Assembly (NCBI GenBank): GCA_025937835.1
Contig: JAICQO010000038.1
Span: 1 to 55,662 of the forward strand
Length of the DNA: 55,662 bases
Source of the DNA: Polyangiaceae bacterium
GTDB taxonomy: Bacteria; Myxococcota_A; Polyangia; Polyangiales; Polyangiaceae
Direction of reading: 5' to 3'
Under the pieces are notes generated by a model, which saw only the letters and a program-made list of their open reading frames with translations, did not search any database and was not told the origin of the DNA. Positions 41,457 to 49,633 of the stretch are shown here, in pieces. Each line of letters starts with the position of its first letter. The stretch's first letter is position 1. Both the position numbers and the translations under genes were made by a program.

Positions 41457-41471
41457 GTTGCATAACGCAAC
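41457..41471. promoter_or_regulatory. 15-bp dyad in HxlR/GFA divergent promoter
   Basis: GTTGC at 41457-41461 and GCAAC at 41467-41471 flank ATAAC, giving GTTGCATAACGCAAC. The element is 21 bp before the GFA start and 47 bp before the HxlR start. AACCAGT also occurs twice just upstream. It is a plausible HxlR operator. Confidence 0.45.
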
Positions 41472-41492
41472 CACTCAGCACGGAGATGACGC

Positions 41493-41912
41493 ATGGCTCT
41501 GCAGACGTACACGGGAAGCTGTCACTGCGGCGCGGTCCGCTTTCAAGCCGACCTCGACCTGAACGAGGGCTCGAACCGCTGCAACTGCTCGTATTGTGCC
41601 AAGGCGCGAGCCTGGTTCGCGTTCGCCAAGGGCGTCGAGCGCTTCCGCCTGGTCGACGGCTCGACCCTCTCCGAGTACCGCTGGACGCCCCCGGGTGAAG
41701 CCGAGGCGCACCTGACCTACTCGTTTTGCCGCACCTGCGGGGTTCGCGCCTTCGCGCGCGGCAACCTCGAAGCGCTCGGCGGCACCTTCCACGCCATCCA
41801 CCTCCCGACGCTCGACCTCTCACCCGAACAATTCGCCGCCATCCCCGTCCGCTACGTCAACGGTCGCGACGGCCGCTACGACGAGGCTCCCGCTCATCCG
41901 CAAGCGATCTGA
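41493..41912 (+). CDS. GFA-family (glutathione-dependent formaldehyde-activating-like) protein
   Basis: A 139-residue zinc protein. The Cys ligands of the GFA fold are present: C-H-C-G near residue 10, N-C-S-Y-C at about 31-34, and C-R-T-C-G near 78. GFA proteins have been tied to S-hydroxymethyl-glutathione chemistry, and many members have other or unknown roles. Divergence from an HxlR regulator of the aldehyde/redox-sensing type fits aldehyde handling. It ends 3 bp before the convergent lipoprotein gene. Confidence 0.88.
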   Translation: MALQTYTGSCHCGAVRFQADLDLNEGSNRCNCSYCAKARAWFAFAKGVERFRLVDGSTLSEYRWTPPGEAEAHLTYSFCRTCGVRAFARGNLEALGGTFHAIHLPTLDLSPEQFAAIPVRYVNGRDGRYDEAPAHPQAI

Positions 41913-41915
41913 GGA

Positions 41916-42878
41916 TCAGCGCGGCGCTGGCGGAGCCGTGAGCTGCACGAGCAACTCGGAGAGCTCACGCTGCACCTCCGAAGGAGCCCCGACGTGCGCG
42001 CCTTCGTAGTACCGAAACTTCATGTCGAGGTGCCCGTCTCGCGCGTTCCAGGCCTCGAGCTCATGCACGTACTGCACCGGTGTATGGAAATCTTGACTCG
42101 CTTGAAACACGAAGAAGCGCGCCGGAGCCGACCGCGAGGCAAGGCTCTCGAAGACGGAACGCCCGGACGGCCGCGCGTAGGCGTCCTCCAGATAGTCACA
42201 AGAAACGAAGCGATTTCGTAACACCGACCAGTCGCATTTCTGAAGCGCGCCGCGAATCACGCTGCTTTGCTTCGCCGGCATGCCCTTCAATTGCCGCTGA
42301 ATCAGCGCTTCGAACGGTTCGAGACCCAAGCCGCTCAAGACCAAGCTCGACACGCGCGCCGCGAGCGCCGGCTCTTCGGACAGCAACTTCTCGTAGAGAA
42401 ACAGCGCCACGAGTGTCCCTTCCGAGTGCCCCCGCAGATGGAACCGAACCGCTTGTCCGAACTGCTGCTCGGACCAGCTCATCGCCTGGCGTGCGCACGC
42501 GAGTATGTCCCCCTGCGTGTACCGCTGGAGCTCGACGTCGTTCACCGTGAGCTTCGCAGGATCACCGAATGGAGCGCGGACCCCGGGCTTGTCGAGCGTC
42601 AGATACGCCGCCGGGTTCGCGTCCAACGCCTGTTCGACGGAAGGATGCACGAACGCGCTCGAGTACACTCCGGTTCCGTTCAACCACAGAAACACGTGCT
42701 CCACCTTCGCGTCGTTCCACCCGAGGTAGCCGGGACAGCTCCGTCCTCGTGTGGCAGGCAGATCGCGCTGCACCACGTGCTGGAGAGTGGGCCCACCGCA
42801 GCCGCTGCACAGCAACGCAACGACACCGCACCACCAAAGCCTCGCGCGCCCCCCCGTTCGACGCCCCACTGCTCGCAT
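41916..42878 (-). CDS. Alpha/beta-hydrolase-fold lipoprotein
   Basis: A 320-residue lipoprotein with lipobox C-S-G-C near residue 27. The mature part has an alpha/beta hydrolase core: L-N-G-T-G near the first strand, nucleophile Ser in R-G-H-S-E-G-T, acid Asp in Q-A-S-Q-D-F-H-T-P and His in Y-E-G-A-H-V-G. It should be an envelope esterase or peptidase-like enzyme; the substrate is unknown. Confidence 0.75.
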   Translation of the reverse strand: MRAVGRRTGGRARLWWCGVVALLCSGCGGPTLQHVVQRDLPATRGRSCPGYLGWNDAKVEHVFLWLNGTGVYSSAFVHPSVEQALDANPAAYLTLDKPGVRAPFGDPAKLTVNDVELQRYTQGDILACARQAMSWSEQQFGQAVRFHLRGHSEGTLVALFLYEKLLSEEPALAARVSSLVLSGLGLEPFEALIQRQLKGMPAKQSSVIRGALQKCDWSVLRNRFVSCDYLEDAYARPSGRSVFESLASRSAPARFFVFQASQDFHTPVQYVHELEAWNARDGHLDMKFRYYEGAHVGAPSEVQRELSELLVQLTAPPAPR

Positions 42879-42939
42879 GGCCGCAGGCTAGCACCTGGCT
42901 AGCACCAGGAGGCGGCACGCTTCCCGGCGCCGCGTCCGG

Positions 42940-43443
42940 CTAGCGCTCTCGGCGCCAGTGCCAAATCACCCCTGCGTCCGGATCGCTGGCTTCTCCGATC
43001 CTCCGGAACCCCGACTTTTCGAGGACGCGCGTCGAGGGGTTCACGTGTCCAAGCGTGTGGGCATCGACGGCGCGCACGCTCGCATCTTCGAATGCGCGCC
43101 GCACCATTTGCGCGACGGCATCCGTAGCCAAGCCTAGTTTCTGAAATGCAGGCGCAATCGCGTATCCGATCTCGACGGCCCCCTCTGACGACGGCGCACC
43201 CTTGAACCCCCCGAGGCCCACCAACATCTTCGCCTCGGGTTCGACGAAGAACAGAGAGCCCCACGCGTGGCCCTCCGGATGTTGCGAGTACGACGCACAG
43301 AGCACGGGCAGCGCTTCCGGAAACCCCGCCCAACCGTCCGCAATCGCGACCCCGAGCAACCGCTCGAGCGCCTCCGACCCGGCGATCGCCGCGGTGAGCA
43401 GCTCGAGGTTTCCGTCGATCAGCTTCAGTCGAATCGAGATCAT
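42940..43443 (-). CDS. GNAT acetyltransferase, RimJ/RimL-like
   Basis: A 167-residue GNAT protein. The acetyl-CoA loop is F-Q-K-L-G-L-A-T-D-A-V; other features are I-G-Y-A-I-A-P, A-H-T-L-G-H-V-N-P-S-T-R-V-L-E-K-S-G-F and a terminal W-H-W strand. This branch acetylates N-terminal amines of proteins or small molecules. No partner is adjacent. Confidence 0.82.
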   Translation of the reverse strand: MISIRLKLIDGNLELLTAAIAGSEALERLLGVAIADGWAGFPEALPVLCASYSQHPEGHAWGSLFFVEPEAKMLVGLGGFKGAPSSEGAVEIGYAIAPAFQKLGLATDAVAQMVRRAFEDASVRAVDAHTLGHVNPSTRVLEKSGFRRIGEASDPDAGVIWHWRRER

Positions 43444-43534
43444 TGCCGCGCGCTGGCCTGCAACTCAGCAGGGCCGAGAGCGTGCGCCCGCGAACCATCC
43501 CCGTCAACCGCGCTCCGACTATACTCCTCCCACG

Positions 43535-44401
43535 ATGTCCGCCGATCCCTCGCTCATCAGCGTGACGGCCAAGGTCGCCGCCTACTACCGACAGTTCACG
43601 GACATCCCCTTCGCGCGCGAAGCAGCTGAGCGCATCGGCGCCGACGCCGCCTTCGAGCAGATCCTGAGCGAGCACGGCCTCGACCGCGACCAGCTCACCT
43701 TCTACGCGCCCATGTTCGAAGCCCGCTACAAGAGCCTCACGCAGCTGCTCCTGGCCGGCGCGCCACAGGTGCTCGAGCTGGCAAGCGGCTACTCCCTGCG
43801 CGGCCTCGATCTTACTTGCAGCGGTGCGATCCACTACGTCGAAACCGACCTGCCCAACGTCGTCGCCGAAAAGCTCCGCTTGCTCGAAGACCTTCGCCAA
43901 CAACACGAGCTCCCGCAGAGCCCCCGGCACCGGATCGCCCCCGCCGACGCGCTCAGTCTCGATCAGATCCGCGCCGCCGCAGCCAGCCTCGACACCGGCC
44001 AGCCGCTCACCGTCCTGTGCGAGGGCCTGATCATGTACCTCTCCAAGCAGGAAACCGAGCGCCTCGCCGTGAACATCCTCGAGCTCTTGCGCCGTTTCTC
44101 CGGCGGTCGCTGGCTCACCCCCGACTTCACCTTCCGCGCCGAAGCCAAGGACCTACCGCCCGCGCGCGTGCGCCTGCGCGAGGCGATCACCGGCGTCACC
44201 CAGCGTCAGATCGACGCCTCCTCCTTCGAAGACGGCCAAGACCTCGAAGCCTTCCTCGCCCGCAGCGGATTCCGCGTCGAGGTTCGCAGCCAAGTCGACG
44301 AAACCCCGTCCTTCTCCTCCCTCGACGCACTCGCCCTGCCCCCCGCAACCATCGATCGCCTGCGCCCGGCGCTGCGCGTCTGGGTCATGACGCCAGCGTG
44401 A
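43535..44401 (+). CDS. Methyltransferase of the leucine carboxyl methyltransferase-like family
   Basis: A 288-residue class I methyltransferase. The SAM site reads V-L-E-L-A-S-G-Y-S-L-R-G, followed by Y-V-E-T-D-L-P-N-V-V-A-E-K and C-E-G-L-I-M-Y-L-S as in the LCM/PPM1 and TehB-like O-methyltransferase group. The open frame begins at 43202, but the ATG at 43535 starts the normal N-terminus. The substrate is unknown. Confidence 0.82.
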   Translation: MSADPSLISVTAKVAAYYRQFTDIPFAREAAERIGADAAFEQILSEHGLDRDQLTFYAPMFEARYKSLTQLLLAGAPQVLELASGYSLRGLDLTCSGAIHYVETDLPNVVAEKLRLLEDLRQQHELPQSPRHRIAPADALSLDQIRAAAASLDTGQPLTVLCEGLIMYLSKQETERLAVNILELLRRFSGGRWLTPDFTFRAEAKDLPPARVRLREAITGVTQRQIDASSFEDGQDLEAFLARSGFRVEVRSQVDETPSFSSLDALALPPATIDRLRPALRVWVMTPA

Positions 44402-44414
44402 CGTCCCCGCGCCC

Positions 44415-44777
44415 CTACCCAACACCACCAACAACGGCTTCGACGTTGTGTCCGTCCGGATCCACAACGAAGGCTGCGTAGTAGGCGGCGCCATAGTCCG
44501 GACGAGGACCTGGCTTGCCGTTGTCCGCCCCGCCAGCATCCATCGCAGCGCGATGGAACGCTTGGACCTCCTCCTCGTTGTTCGCCTTGAATGCAAGGTG
44601 AACCTGGGCGGTCCGATCCGCAGCGCCAAAGTAGAGCGCCGGCGAACCTCTCTTCTTGAAGCCAACGTAGCGCTCGGCGCGCCAACCTGAGCAACTCCAT
44701 CCGAGAGGCACCAAGATCGCTTCGTAGAAGGCTTTCGTACGTGCGACATCGCTAACCGGAACGCTGATGTGGTCCAT
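44415..44777 (-). CDS. VOC-family protein (glyoxalase-like)
   Basis: A 120-residue VOC protein beginning M-D-H-I-S-V-P-V-S-D; a first His at residue 3, a second at H-L-A-F-K-A-N and a terminal Glu in H-N-V-E-A-V form the usual metal set. The ATG at 44777 was chosen because the 13 residues upstream in the frame are not family-like. It is 41 bp downstream of the MerR gene and may be under its control. Confidence 0.82.
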   Translation of the reverse strand: MDHISVPVSDVARTKAFYEAILVPLGWSCSGWRAERYVGFKKRGSPALYFGAADRTAQVHLAFKANNEEEVQAFHRAAMDAGGADNGKPGPRPDYGAAYYAAFVVDPDGHNVEAVVGGVG

Positions 44778-44818
44778 GCCCAAACAGGATGAAGTCTCCC
44801 GTAGGGGGAAGGTCAAGC

Positions 44819-45178
44819 TCAGGCCAGCCGCTTCTGTACGTACGTCCTGACCTTCTCGAGCTCTCTCACCTTCCGTTGGAGCTCCCGGATCTCGCCACGC
44901 ACCGTGCGCAGCCTGCTCTCGACTACCGCGTTCACCTGTTCCGGCGGTGGGCAGTCCGGCGCCGACGCCGCGACCAACGCGACCACATGCTTCGTCTCGT
45001 CAACGCTAAACCCCAGTCCGCGACAATGAGCAGCCAGCCGCAGCGTGTCCACATCACGCTCCGAGAAATCTCGATAGGCACCCGAACGCGGCACCTTCCG
45101 CAGCAACCGAACAGCCTCGTAGTGCCGTATCGCCTTGATGGTAAGCCCACTCGCGCGAGCCGCAGCCCCGATCTTCAT
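44819..45178 (-). CDS. MerR-family transcriptional regulator
   Basis: A 119-residue MerR regulator starting M-K-I-G-A-A-A-R-A-S-G-L-T-I-K-A-I-R-H-Y-E with the winged helix, then Y-R-D-F-S and the dimerisation coiled coil (about 75-115). Only one Cys (D-C-P-P-P) is present in the effector region, so a mercury-type or SoxR-type sensor is unlikely. The ATG at 45178 is used rather than the longer open frame. It lies 32 bp after the methyltransferase gene and 41 bp before the VOC gene. Confidence 0.86.
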   Translation of the reverse strand: MKIGAAARASGLTIKAIRHYEAVRLLRKVPRSGAYRDFSERDVDTLRLAAHCRGLGFSVDETKHVVALVAASAPDCPPPEQVNAVVESRLRTVRGEIRELQRKVRELEKVRTYVQKRLA

Positions 45179-45210
45179 CTGCCTCGTGTAGTCCAACCAA
45201 AGCTCGAAGC

Positions 45211-45729
45211 CTAGACGCGGCCGATCACGCAAACGGCGGGGACCGGGCTTAGCTTCTTGTGGAGGACGCGCTCGATCGTGAAGCCCCCCTTCAGTAACCG
45301 CTGACTGAGGCGCTTACCAAGGTCGCGTCCGTTCTGGCGACGAGCATCCCAGAACACGTAGACGGCGCCGCCTGGGGCGAGGTGCTCGCGGACCACGGCC
45401 AGCGCCTCGTTCGGCTCCCGCCAGAACGGCGCGACGTTGAACGCGAATATCTTGTCGAAGCGCTGATCGCCGAGATCCGCGTCCTCCAGCGCCACCGCCT
45501 CGAGCACGGCGCGGCCAGACTGGACGTGCAAACGATTCCGGTGTTTCGCGGCGGCGATCATTTTCTCCGACCGGTCGATGGCGATGATCCTGCCCCTGGG
45601 GCCGAGCCGCTCACAGACGAGCGATACGGCCACGCCGTGCCCGCACCCGACCTCGAGCACGCTGTCACCGGGATCGATGCCCAAGGTCTCGACGGCCCAG
45701 ACGAACCGCTCCGACACCTTGGACGCCAT
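45211..45729 (-). CDS. SAM-dependent methyltransferase (class I, small)
   Basis: A 172-residue methyltransferase with motif I V-L-E-V-G-C-G-H-G-V-A-V, then I-A-I-D-R-S and F-D-K-I-F-A-F-N-V-A-P-F-W. The frame stays open to 46239 through the antisense of the next gene; the ATG at 45729 (M-A-S-K-V-S-E-R-F) begins the real protein. It is divergent from the GH43-like lipoprotein (50 bp apart). Confidence 0.84.
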   Translation of the reverse strand: MASKVSERFVWAVETLGIDPGDSVLEVGCGHGVAVSLVCERLGPRGRIIAIDRSEKMIAAAKHRNRLHVQSGRAVLEAVALEDADLGDQRFDKIFAFNVAPFWREPNEALAVVREHLAPGGAVYVFWDARRQNGRDLGKRLSQRLLKGGFTIERVLHKKLSPVPAVCVIGRV

Positions 45730-45778
45730 GGCCGAACGAGTAGCACCGACCCGGAGGCACGAAGCGGGTGGAGTGCGA

Positions 45779-47779
45779 ATGCTCCCGTTCCGACCTATCC
45801 TGCGCAGCGTGAGCAGCAAACCTCGAACCAGAAGAACGATGGTCTTGGCGGGGGCCTCCGTAGCCTCGTGGCTAGCGGTCGCGAGTTGCTCGAGCCCCGG
45901 TGCCGGCTCCAACACCGGCGGCGCAGGCGGAGCAGCATCGGGTGGAAACACCGGAGGCGCCCCGCCAGGCTCGGGAGCTGGTGGTGCGGGCGCAGACACT
46001 GGAGGCCGCGTCACATCGTCGGGCGGCGCAGCCGCGGGCTCGGGAAACGCCAACTCGTCGGGCGGCACGACGTCGTTCGGCGGCAGCGCGGGCTCTGGAA
46101 ACGCCAACTCCTCGGGCGGCGCAGCGGCGGGCTCGGGGAACGCCCCTTCCTCGGGCGGCGCAACGGCGGGCTCGAGTTCCGGCGGGGTCCCTTCGAACGC
46201 GGGAGGCTCACCCGGCGATGCGCTCGCCGATCTCATCAAAAGCTTCGACGCTTATTGGGACTTCGAAACGGTGGAGGGCACGACCGTGCCGTCGTCGGTC
46301 GGCGACGCAACGCTCGAGCTCGAAGCCGCCACCGTCGCGCCCGGAACTACCGGCGCAGAGCTCACGCTCTCCGGCGACGCAACTGGCGCCCAGGGGAGCG
46401 CCTCGATCGTCGACACGGCAAAGAGCTTTTCGATTGTGAGCTGGATCCGTCTCGACGAGCTCGACGAGTACAACACCGTCGTTTCCATCGATGGTTCCGA
46501 GGTGAGCGCGGTCTATCTGCAAAAGCGCGGGGACCACCGGCTCTCCCTCACGACCTTCTCCGAGGACTCGACGGAGAGCAGCCCGTGCGTCACCGCGGCC
46601 GAAATTCGGCCTCGCCCCGGCGAGTGGTATCACGTCGTCGCAACACGCGACCAAGCCACGCGGACTCAGCGCCTCTACGTGGATGGCGTCCTGTCGGGAA
46701 AGAGCGTCTGCCCCGGAGGTGTGTTCTCGGCGACTGGCCCCCTTCGCGTCGGGAGCGGACAATGGGACGCCGCTGCCGCGGACTTTCTGAGCGGCGCGGT
46801 CGATGGGCTCGGCGTTGTCGGCCGTGCGCTCTCGCCGCGTGACGCGCTCCTGCTCTATCGCGCCGGACGTCCCGACGCGCGCCACTACCTCTTCAGCTAC
46901 TTCGTCGAGGTCAGCCAGGGCCGCGGGGACGGGCTCCGGCTCGCGCACAGTCACGATGGGCTGCACTGGGGAGCGATCGGTGCAGGCAAGGTCTTCATGC
47001 CACCGTCAGTCGGTGGCGGCTCGTTCCGCGACCCCCACGTCATGCGCGACCCGGATGGCCTTTACCACCTGGTGTGGACGACCTCGTGTGTCCCCTGGGC
47101 GGAGCAGAACTGCGTGCAGGACCGAGGCTTCGGCCATGCCACCTCGCCGGATCTCGTCACGTGGAGCGAGGCGGACTACCTCACGATCGACCTGAACGTG
47201 GAGCACGTGTGGGCTCCCGAGACCTTCTTCGACCCGAAGACACGCCAGTACCTGGTCGTCTTCTCCTCACCCATCGACGCGAACCCGAGCGCCGCGGATC
47301 CTCACAGCCTCTATTACGTGCTCACGACTGACTTCAAGAGCCACTCGCCGCCCGAAGTCCTGTATTCCCAGCCAGGGCGCAACTTCATCGATGGAACCAT
47401 CCTCCAACTCGGTGATGAATTCTTGATGATCCTCAAGGACGAAGCCGACGGCCAAAAGAACCTCCGCGCTCTCCTCTCCCCGAGCCTCTTCGGCGCCGAC
47501 GCCTGGCAAGCCAGCCCTTCGGCGCCGCTGACCGGCAGCTACGCCGCCGAGGGGCCCTCGCTCATCGAACGCGACGGCCAGCTCCTCATCTACTTCGACA
47601 AATACGGTGAAGGCGCCTACGGCGCTCTGCGCGCAGAGGTCGGCGCTCCCCCAACCTCCCCCAGCAGCTGGCAAGACATCTCCGCGTCGGTTTTTTTCCC
47701 CGGCGTCCGCCACGGAACCCCCATCGAGGTTCCCGGCGAAGTGTTCGAAAAAGTCGCCCTGTTCGCGGGTGAGGACTGA
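45779..47779 (+). CDS. LamG/GH43-like lipoprotein
   Basis: A 666-residue lipoprotein. The signal ends V-A-S-C (Cys37), followed by a Gly/Ser/Ala linker with repeated G-G-x-A-x-S-G-N-A-x-S-S motifs to about 145. A LamG/concanavalin-like domain covers about 155-350, with an internal Cys pair. A five-bladed propeller of GH43/GH32 type follows (about 368-660): base Asp418 in F-R-D-P-H, W-A-P-E-T-F-F-D (Glu481) and an A-E-G-P-S-L-I-E block. These match the base, modulator and acid positions of GH43-like enzymes, which usually release arabinose or xylose. The ATG at 45779 has GGTGGAG 5-6 nt upstream. Exact subfamily not known. Confidence 0.83.
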   Translation: MLPFRPILRSVSSKPRTRRTMVLAGASVASWLAVASCSSPGAGSNTGGAGGAASGGNTGGAPPGSGAGGAGADTGGRVTSSGGAAAGSGNANSSGGTTSFGGSAGSGNANSSGGAAAGSGNAPSSGGATAGSSSGGVPSNAGGSPGDALADLIKSFDAYWDFETVEGTTVPSSVGDATLELEAATVAPGTTGAELTLSGDATGAQGSASIVDTAKSFSIVSWIRLDELDEYNTVVSIDGSEVSAVYLQKRGDHRLSLTTFSEDSTESSPCVTAAEIRPRPGEWYHVVATRDQATRTQRLYVDGVLSGKSVCPGGVFSATGPLRVGSGQWDAAAADFLSGAVDGLGVVGRALSPRDALLLYRAGRPDARHYLFSYFVEVSQGRGDGLRLAHSHDGLHWGAIGAGKVFMPPSVGGGSFRDPHVMRDPDGLYHLVWTTSCVPWAEQNCVQDRGFGHATSPDLVTWSEADYLTIDLNVEHVWAPETFFDPKTRQYLVVFSSPIDANPSAADPHSLYYVLTTDFKSHSPPEVLYSQPGRNFIDGTILQLGDEFLMILKDEADGQKNLRALLSPSLFGADAWQASPSAPLTGSYAAEGPSLIERDGQLLIYFDKYGEGAYGALRAEVGAPPTSPSSWQDISASVFFPGVRHGTPIEVPGEVFEKVALFAGED

Positions 47780-47808
47780 TCAAGAATCAACATTCGACAG
47801 GTTCAGGC

Positions 47809-47839
47809 TTGACCCTGACGCGGCGTGAGGCCGCACGCT
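47809..47839 (+). promoter_or_regulatory. MerR-type promoter with dyad in long spacer
   Basis: A TTGACC -35 at 47809-47814 is followed by the dyad CCTGACGCGGCGTGAGG (47814-47830; symmetric except for two arm positions and the centre) and a weak -10 at about 47834-47839, spacing about 19 bp. This is the standard geometry for MerR activators. The start codon is 6 bp after the -10, so the mRNA may be leaderless or nearly so. Confidence 0.5.
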
Positions 47840-47845
47840 CCTCCT

Positions 47846-48616
47846 ATGAATCGCAAACGCACGTACCGGGTGAGCGAGGTCTCGCAAACCACCGGGATCT
47901 CGGTGCGGGCTCTCCACTACTACGATGAGATCGGCCTCTTGGTGCCGAAGGGACGCACCGGCGCTGGCTACCGGCTTTACGACGACGACGACCTGCTGCG
48001 CCTACAGCAAATCCTGATCGGGCGCGAGCAAGGCCTTGCTTTGGAAGAGATCCGCCGCTCGCTCGACGATCCACGCTTCGATCGCAGGCAAGCGCTGTTG
48101 GCGCAAAAGCGCCAGCTCCAGAAGCGCGCCGAAGAGGCCACCGAGATGATTCGCGCCATAGATGCCGCCCTCAAAATTCTCGAGGACGGTTCAGGAGGAG
48201 ACAAGGACATGAAACAAATATTCGACGGTTTCGACCCTTCCAGATACGAAGCAGAGGCGAAGGCACAATGGGGCCACACTGACTCCTACAAGGAGTCAGT
48301 GAAACGGACCAAGAGTTACGGACCCGACGACTGGAAGCGGATCCAGGACGAGCAGGGCTCAATCTACGCCGACGCTTTCGCTGCGTTGCAGGCTGGGTTC
48401 GCCCCTGACTCCGTGGAGGCCATGGACATCGCAGAACGTCACCGGCTCTCCATCGATCGCTGGTTCTATCCCTGCTCCTTCGCCATCCACGCCGGCATAG
48501 CCGACGGCTATGAGGCCGATGGTCGCTTCGCAGAAAACATCGACAAGTTCGGAACCGGCCTCACCCCGTACCTCGCCGCTGCCATGCGGGCCAACGCTCG
48601 CAGACACGGCGGATAG
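47846..48616 (+). CDS. MerR-family regulator with TipAS ligand domain
   Basis: A 256-residue TipAL-type regulator. The MerR domain (about 5-70) begins Y-R-V-S-E-V-S-Q-T-T-G-I-S-V-R-A-L-H-Y-Y-D-E, a coiled coil follows (75-115), and a TipAS-type drug-binding domain (about 130-250) ends with W-F-Y-P-C-S-F and Y-L-A-A-A-M-R-A-N. In Streptomyces TipAL recognises thiopeptide antibiotics. The ATG at 47846 is used; a further 7 residues upstream are in frame. The promoter dyad just upstream suggests self-activation. Confidence 0.88.
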   Translation: MNRKRTYRVSEVSQTTGISVRALHYYDEIGLLVPKGRTGAGYRLYDDDDLLRLQQILIGREQGLALEEIRRSLDDPRFDRRQALLAQKRQLQKRAEEATEMIRAIDAALKILEDGSGGDKDMKQIFDGFDPSRYEAEAKAQWGHTDSYKESVKRTKSYGPDDWKRIQDEQGSIYADAFAALQAGFAPDSVEAMDIAERHRLSIDRWFYPCSFAIHAGIADGYEADGRFAENIDKFGTGLTPYLAAAMRANARRHGG

Positions 48617-48640
48617 CGCAGCGCACGACGGCTCTGCCCG

Positions 48641-49405
48641 TCAGGAGGCGACGCCTTGGCTCCCGATGCCCGGAAGTCGGTACACGGACACATGAGATTT
48701 AGACTCCGCGTTGAACTCGCTACCGCTCCAGTCCGCATGGCGGGACTCGAGCTCGAAACCAGCTAGCGACGCCATCAGATCGAGCTCAGCCGGCCAGATG
48801 TAGCGTTGCGGTGTTCGGAAGAGCCGCGTCTGTCCGTGCTCATCGAACCAGAAATGGTGCGACACGACAGCTTGACGAAGCATGTCGTAGGTGTCGACCG
48901 CGATGTAACCGGGCTCGTTGCGACAGACGACGCCAGCCTGCCCCACGGGAAGCTTGCGGAGCTCGGGCACCCAGAGCTCGATGACGAACCGACCGCCAGG
49001 GACGAGGTGGCGAGCCGCGTTTCGAAAGCACGCCACCTGCTCGGCTTGGGTGAGCAGATTGGCGATCGTGTTGTACACGAGATAGACCAGTGTGAACTTC
49101 CCGGGTGCGATGGCCGTCGCCATGTCGCCAGCGATGACGGGGATTGTCGCTTCATCCACTTTCGTTCGCAGCTGCTCGATCATGGCGCGTGACAGCTCGA
49201 TGCCGGTGACGGGGACCCCGCGCTCTCGGAGCGGGATTGCCACACGCCCGGTTCCAATAGCAAACTCGAGCGCCGCTCCGTTGCCGGCAAGCTCGGCAAG
49301 CCGTTCCACGGTGGGTCCCAGCACTTCCGCCGCGAACATGCCGGTGCCCGGCGTGTCGTAACTCGCAGCAGCCTCGGCACCCCAAACTTTCTCTTCCTCT
49401 CTCAT
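48641..49405 (-). CDS. SAM-dependent methyltransferase, class I
   Basis: A 254-residue methyltransferase with motif I A-L-E-F-A-I-G-T-G-R-V-A, V-T-G-I-E-L-S, the A-G-D-M-A motif, L-V-Y-L-V-Y-N-T-I and H-L-V-P-G-G-R-F-V-I-E. It resembles small-molecule O-/N-methyltransferases. It faces the TipA-type regulator gene convergently (24 bp apart) and is divergent from the AraC gene. Confidence 0.85.
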   Translation of the reverse strand: MREEEKVWGAEAAASYDTPGTGMFAAEVLGPTVERLAELAGNGAALEFAIGTGRVAIPLRERGVPVTGIELSRAMIEQLRTKVDEATIPVIAGDMATAIAPGKFTLVYLVYNTIANLLTQAEQVACFRNAARHLVPGGRFVIELWVPELRKLPVGQAGVVCRNEPGYIAVDTYDMLRQAVVSHHFWFDEHGQTRLFRTPQRYIWPAELDLMASLAGFELESRHADWSGSEFNAESKSHVSVYRLPGIGSQGVAS

Positions 49406-49633
49406 GCCACAATACTCCCCGCGAACCGTCGTGACGACTCAGCTCACCCGGCACGACCTCGGGTCAGTGTCGTTCGGAGCCCCGCCGTGCATCGCCGTGT
49501 TGTACCACGAACGCCCGCAGCGAGGTCGGCAGTCCCTGGACCCTCAGCCGCTCGACGTCTGCCAACGTCTGCCTTACCCGCGCGCTTACACCCGCTTCGT
49601 GCGAGAGCTCGGCCGCTCGACTAGGCTCGCCAC

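Noticed and set aside
45730-46239. N-terminal extension of the 45211 methyltransferase frame
   Set aside because: It is antisense to the linker of the GH43-like lipoprotein (Pro/Glu/Ala repeats); the methyltransferase begins at 45729.
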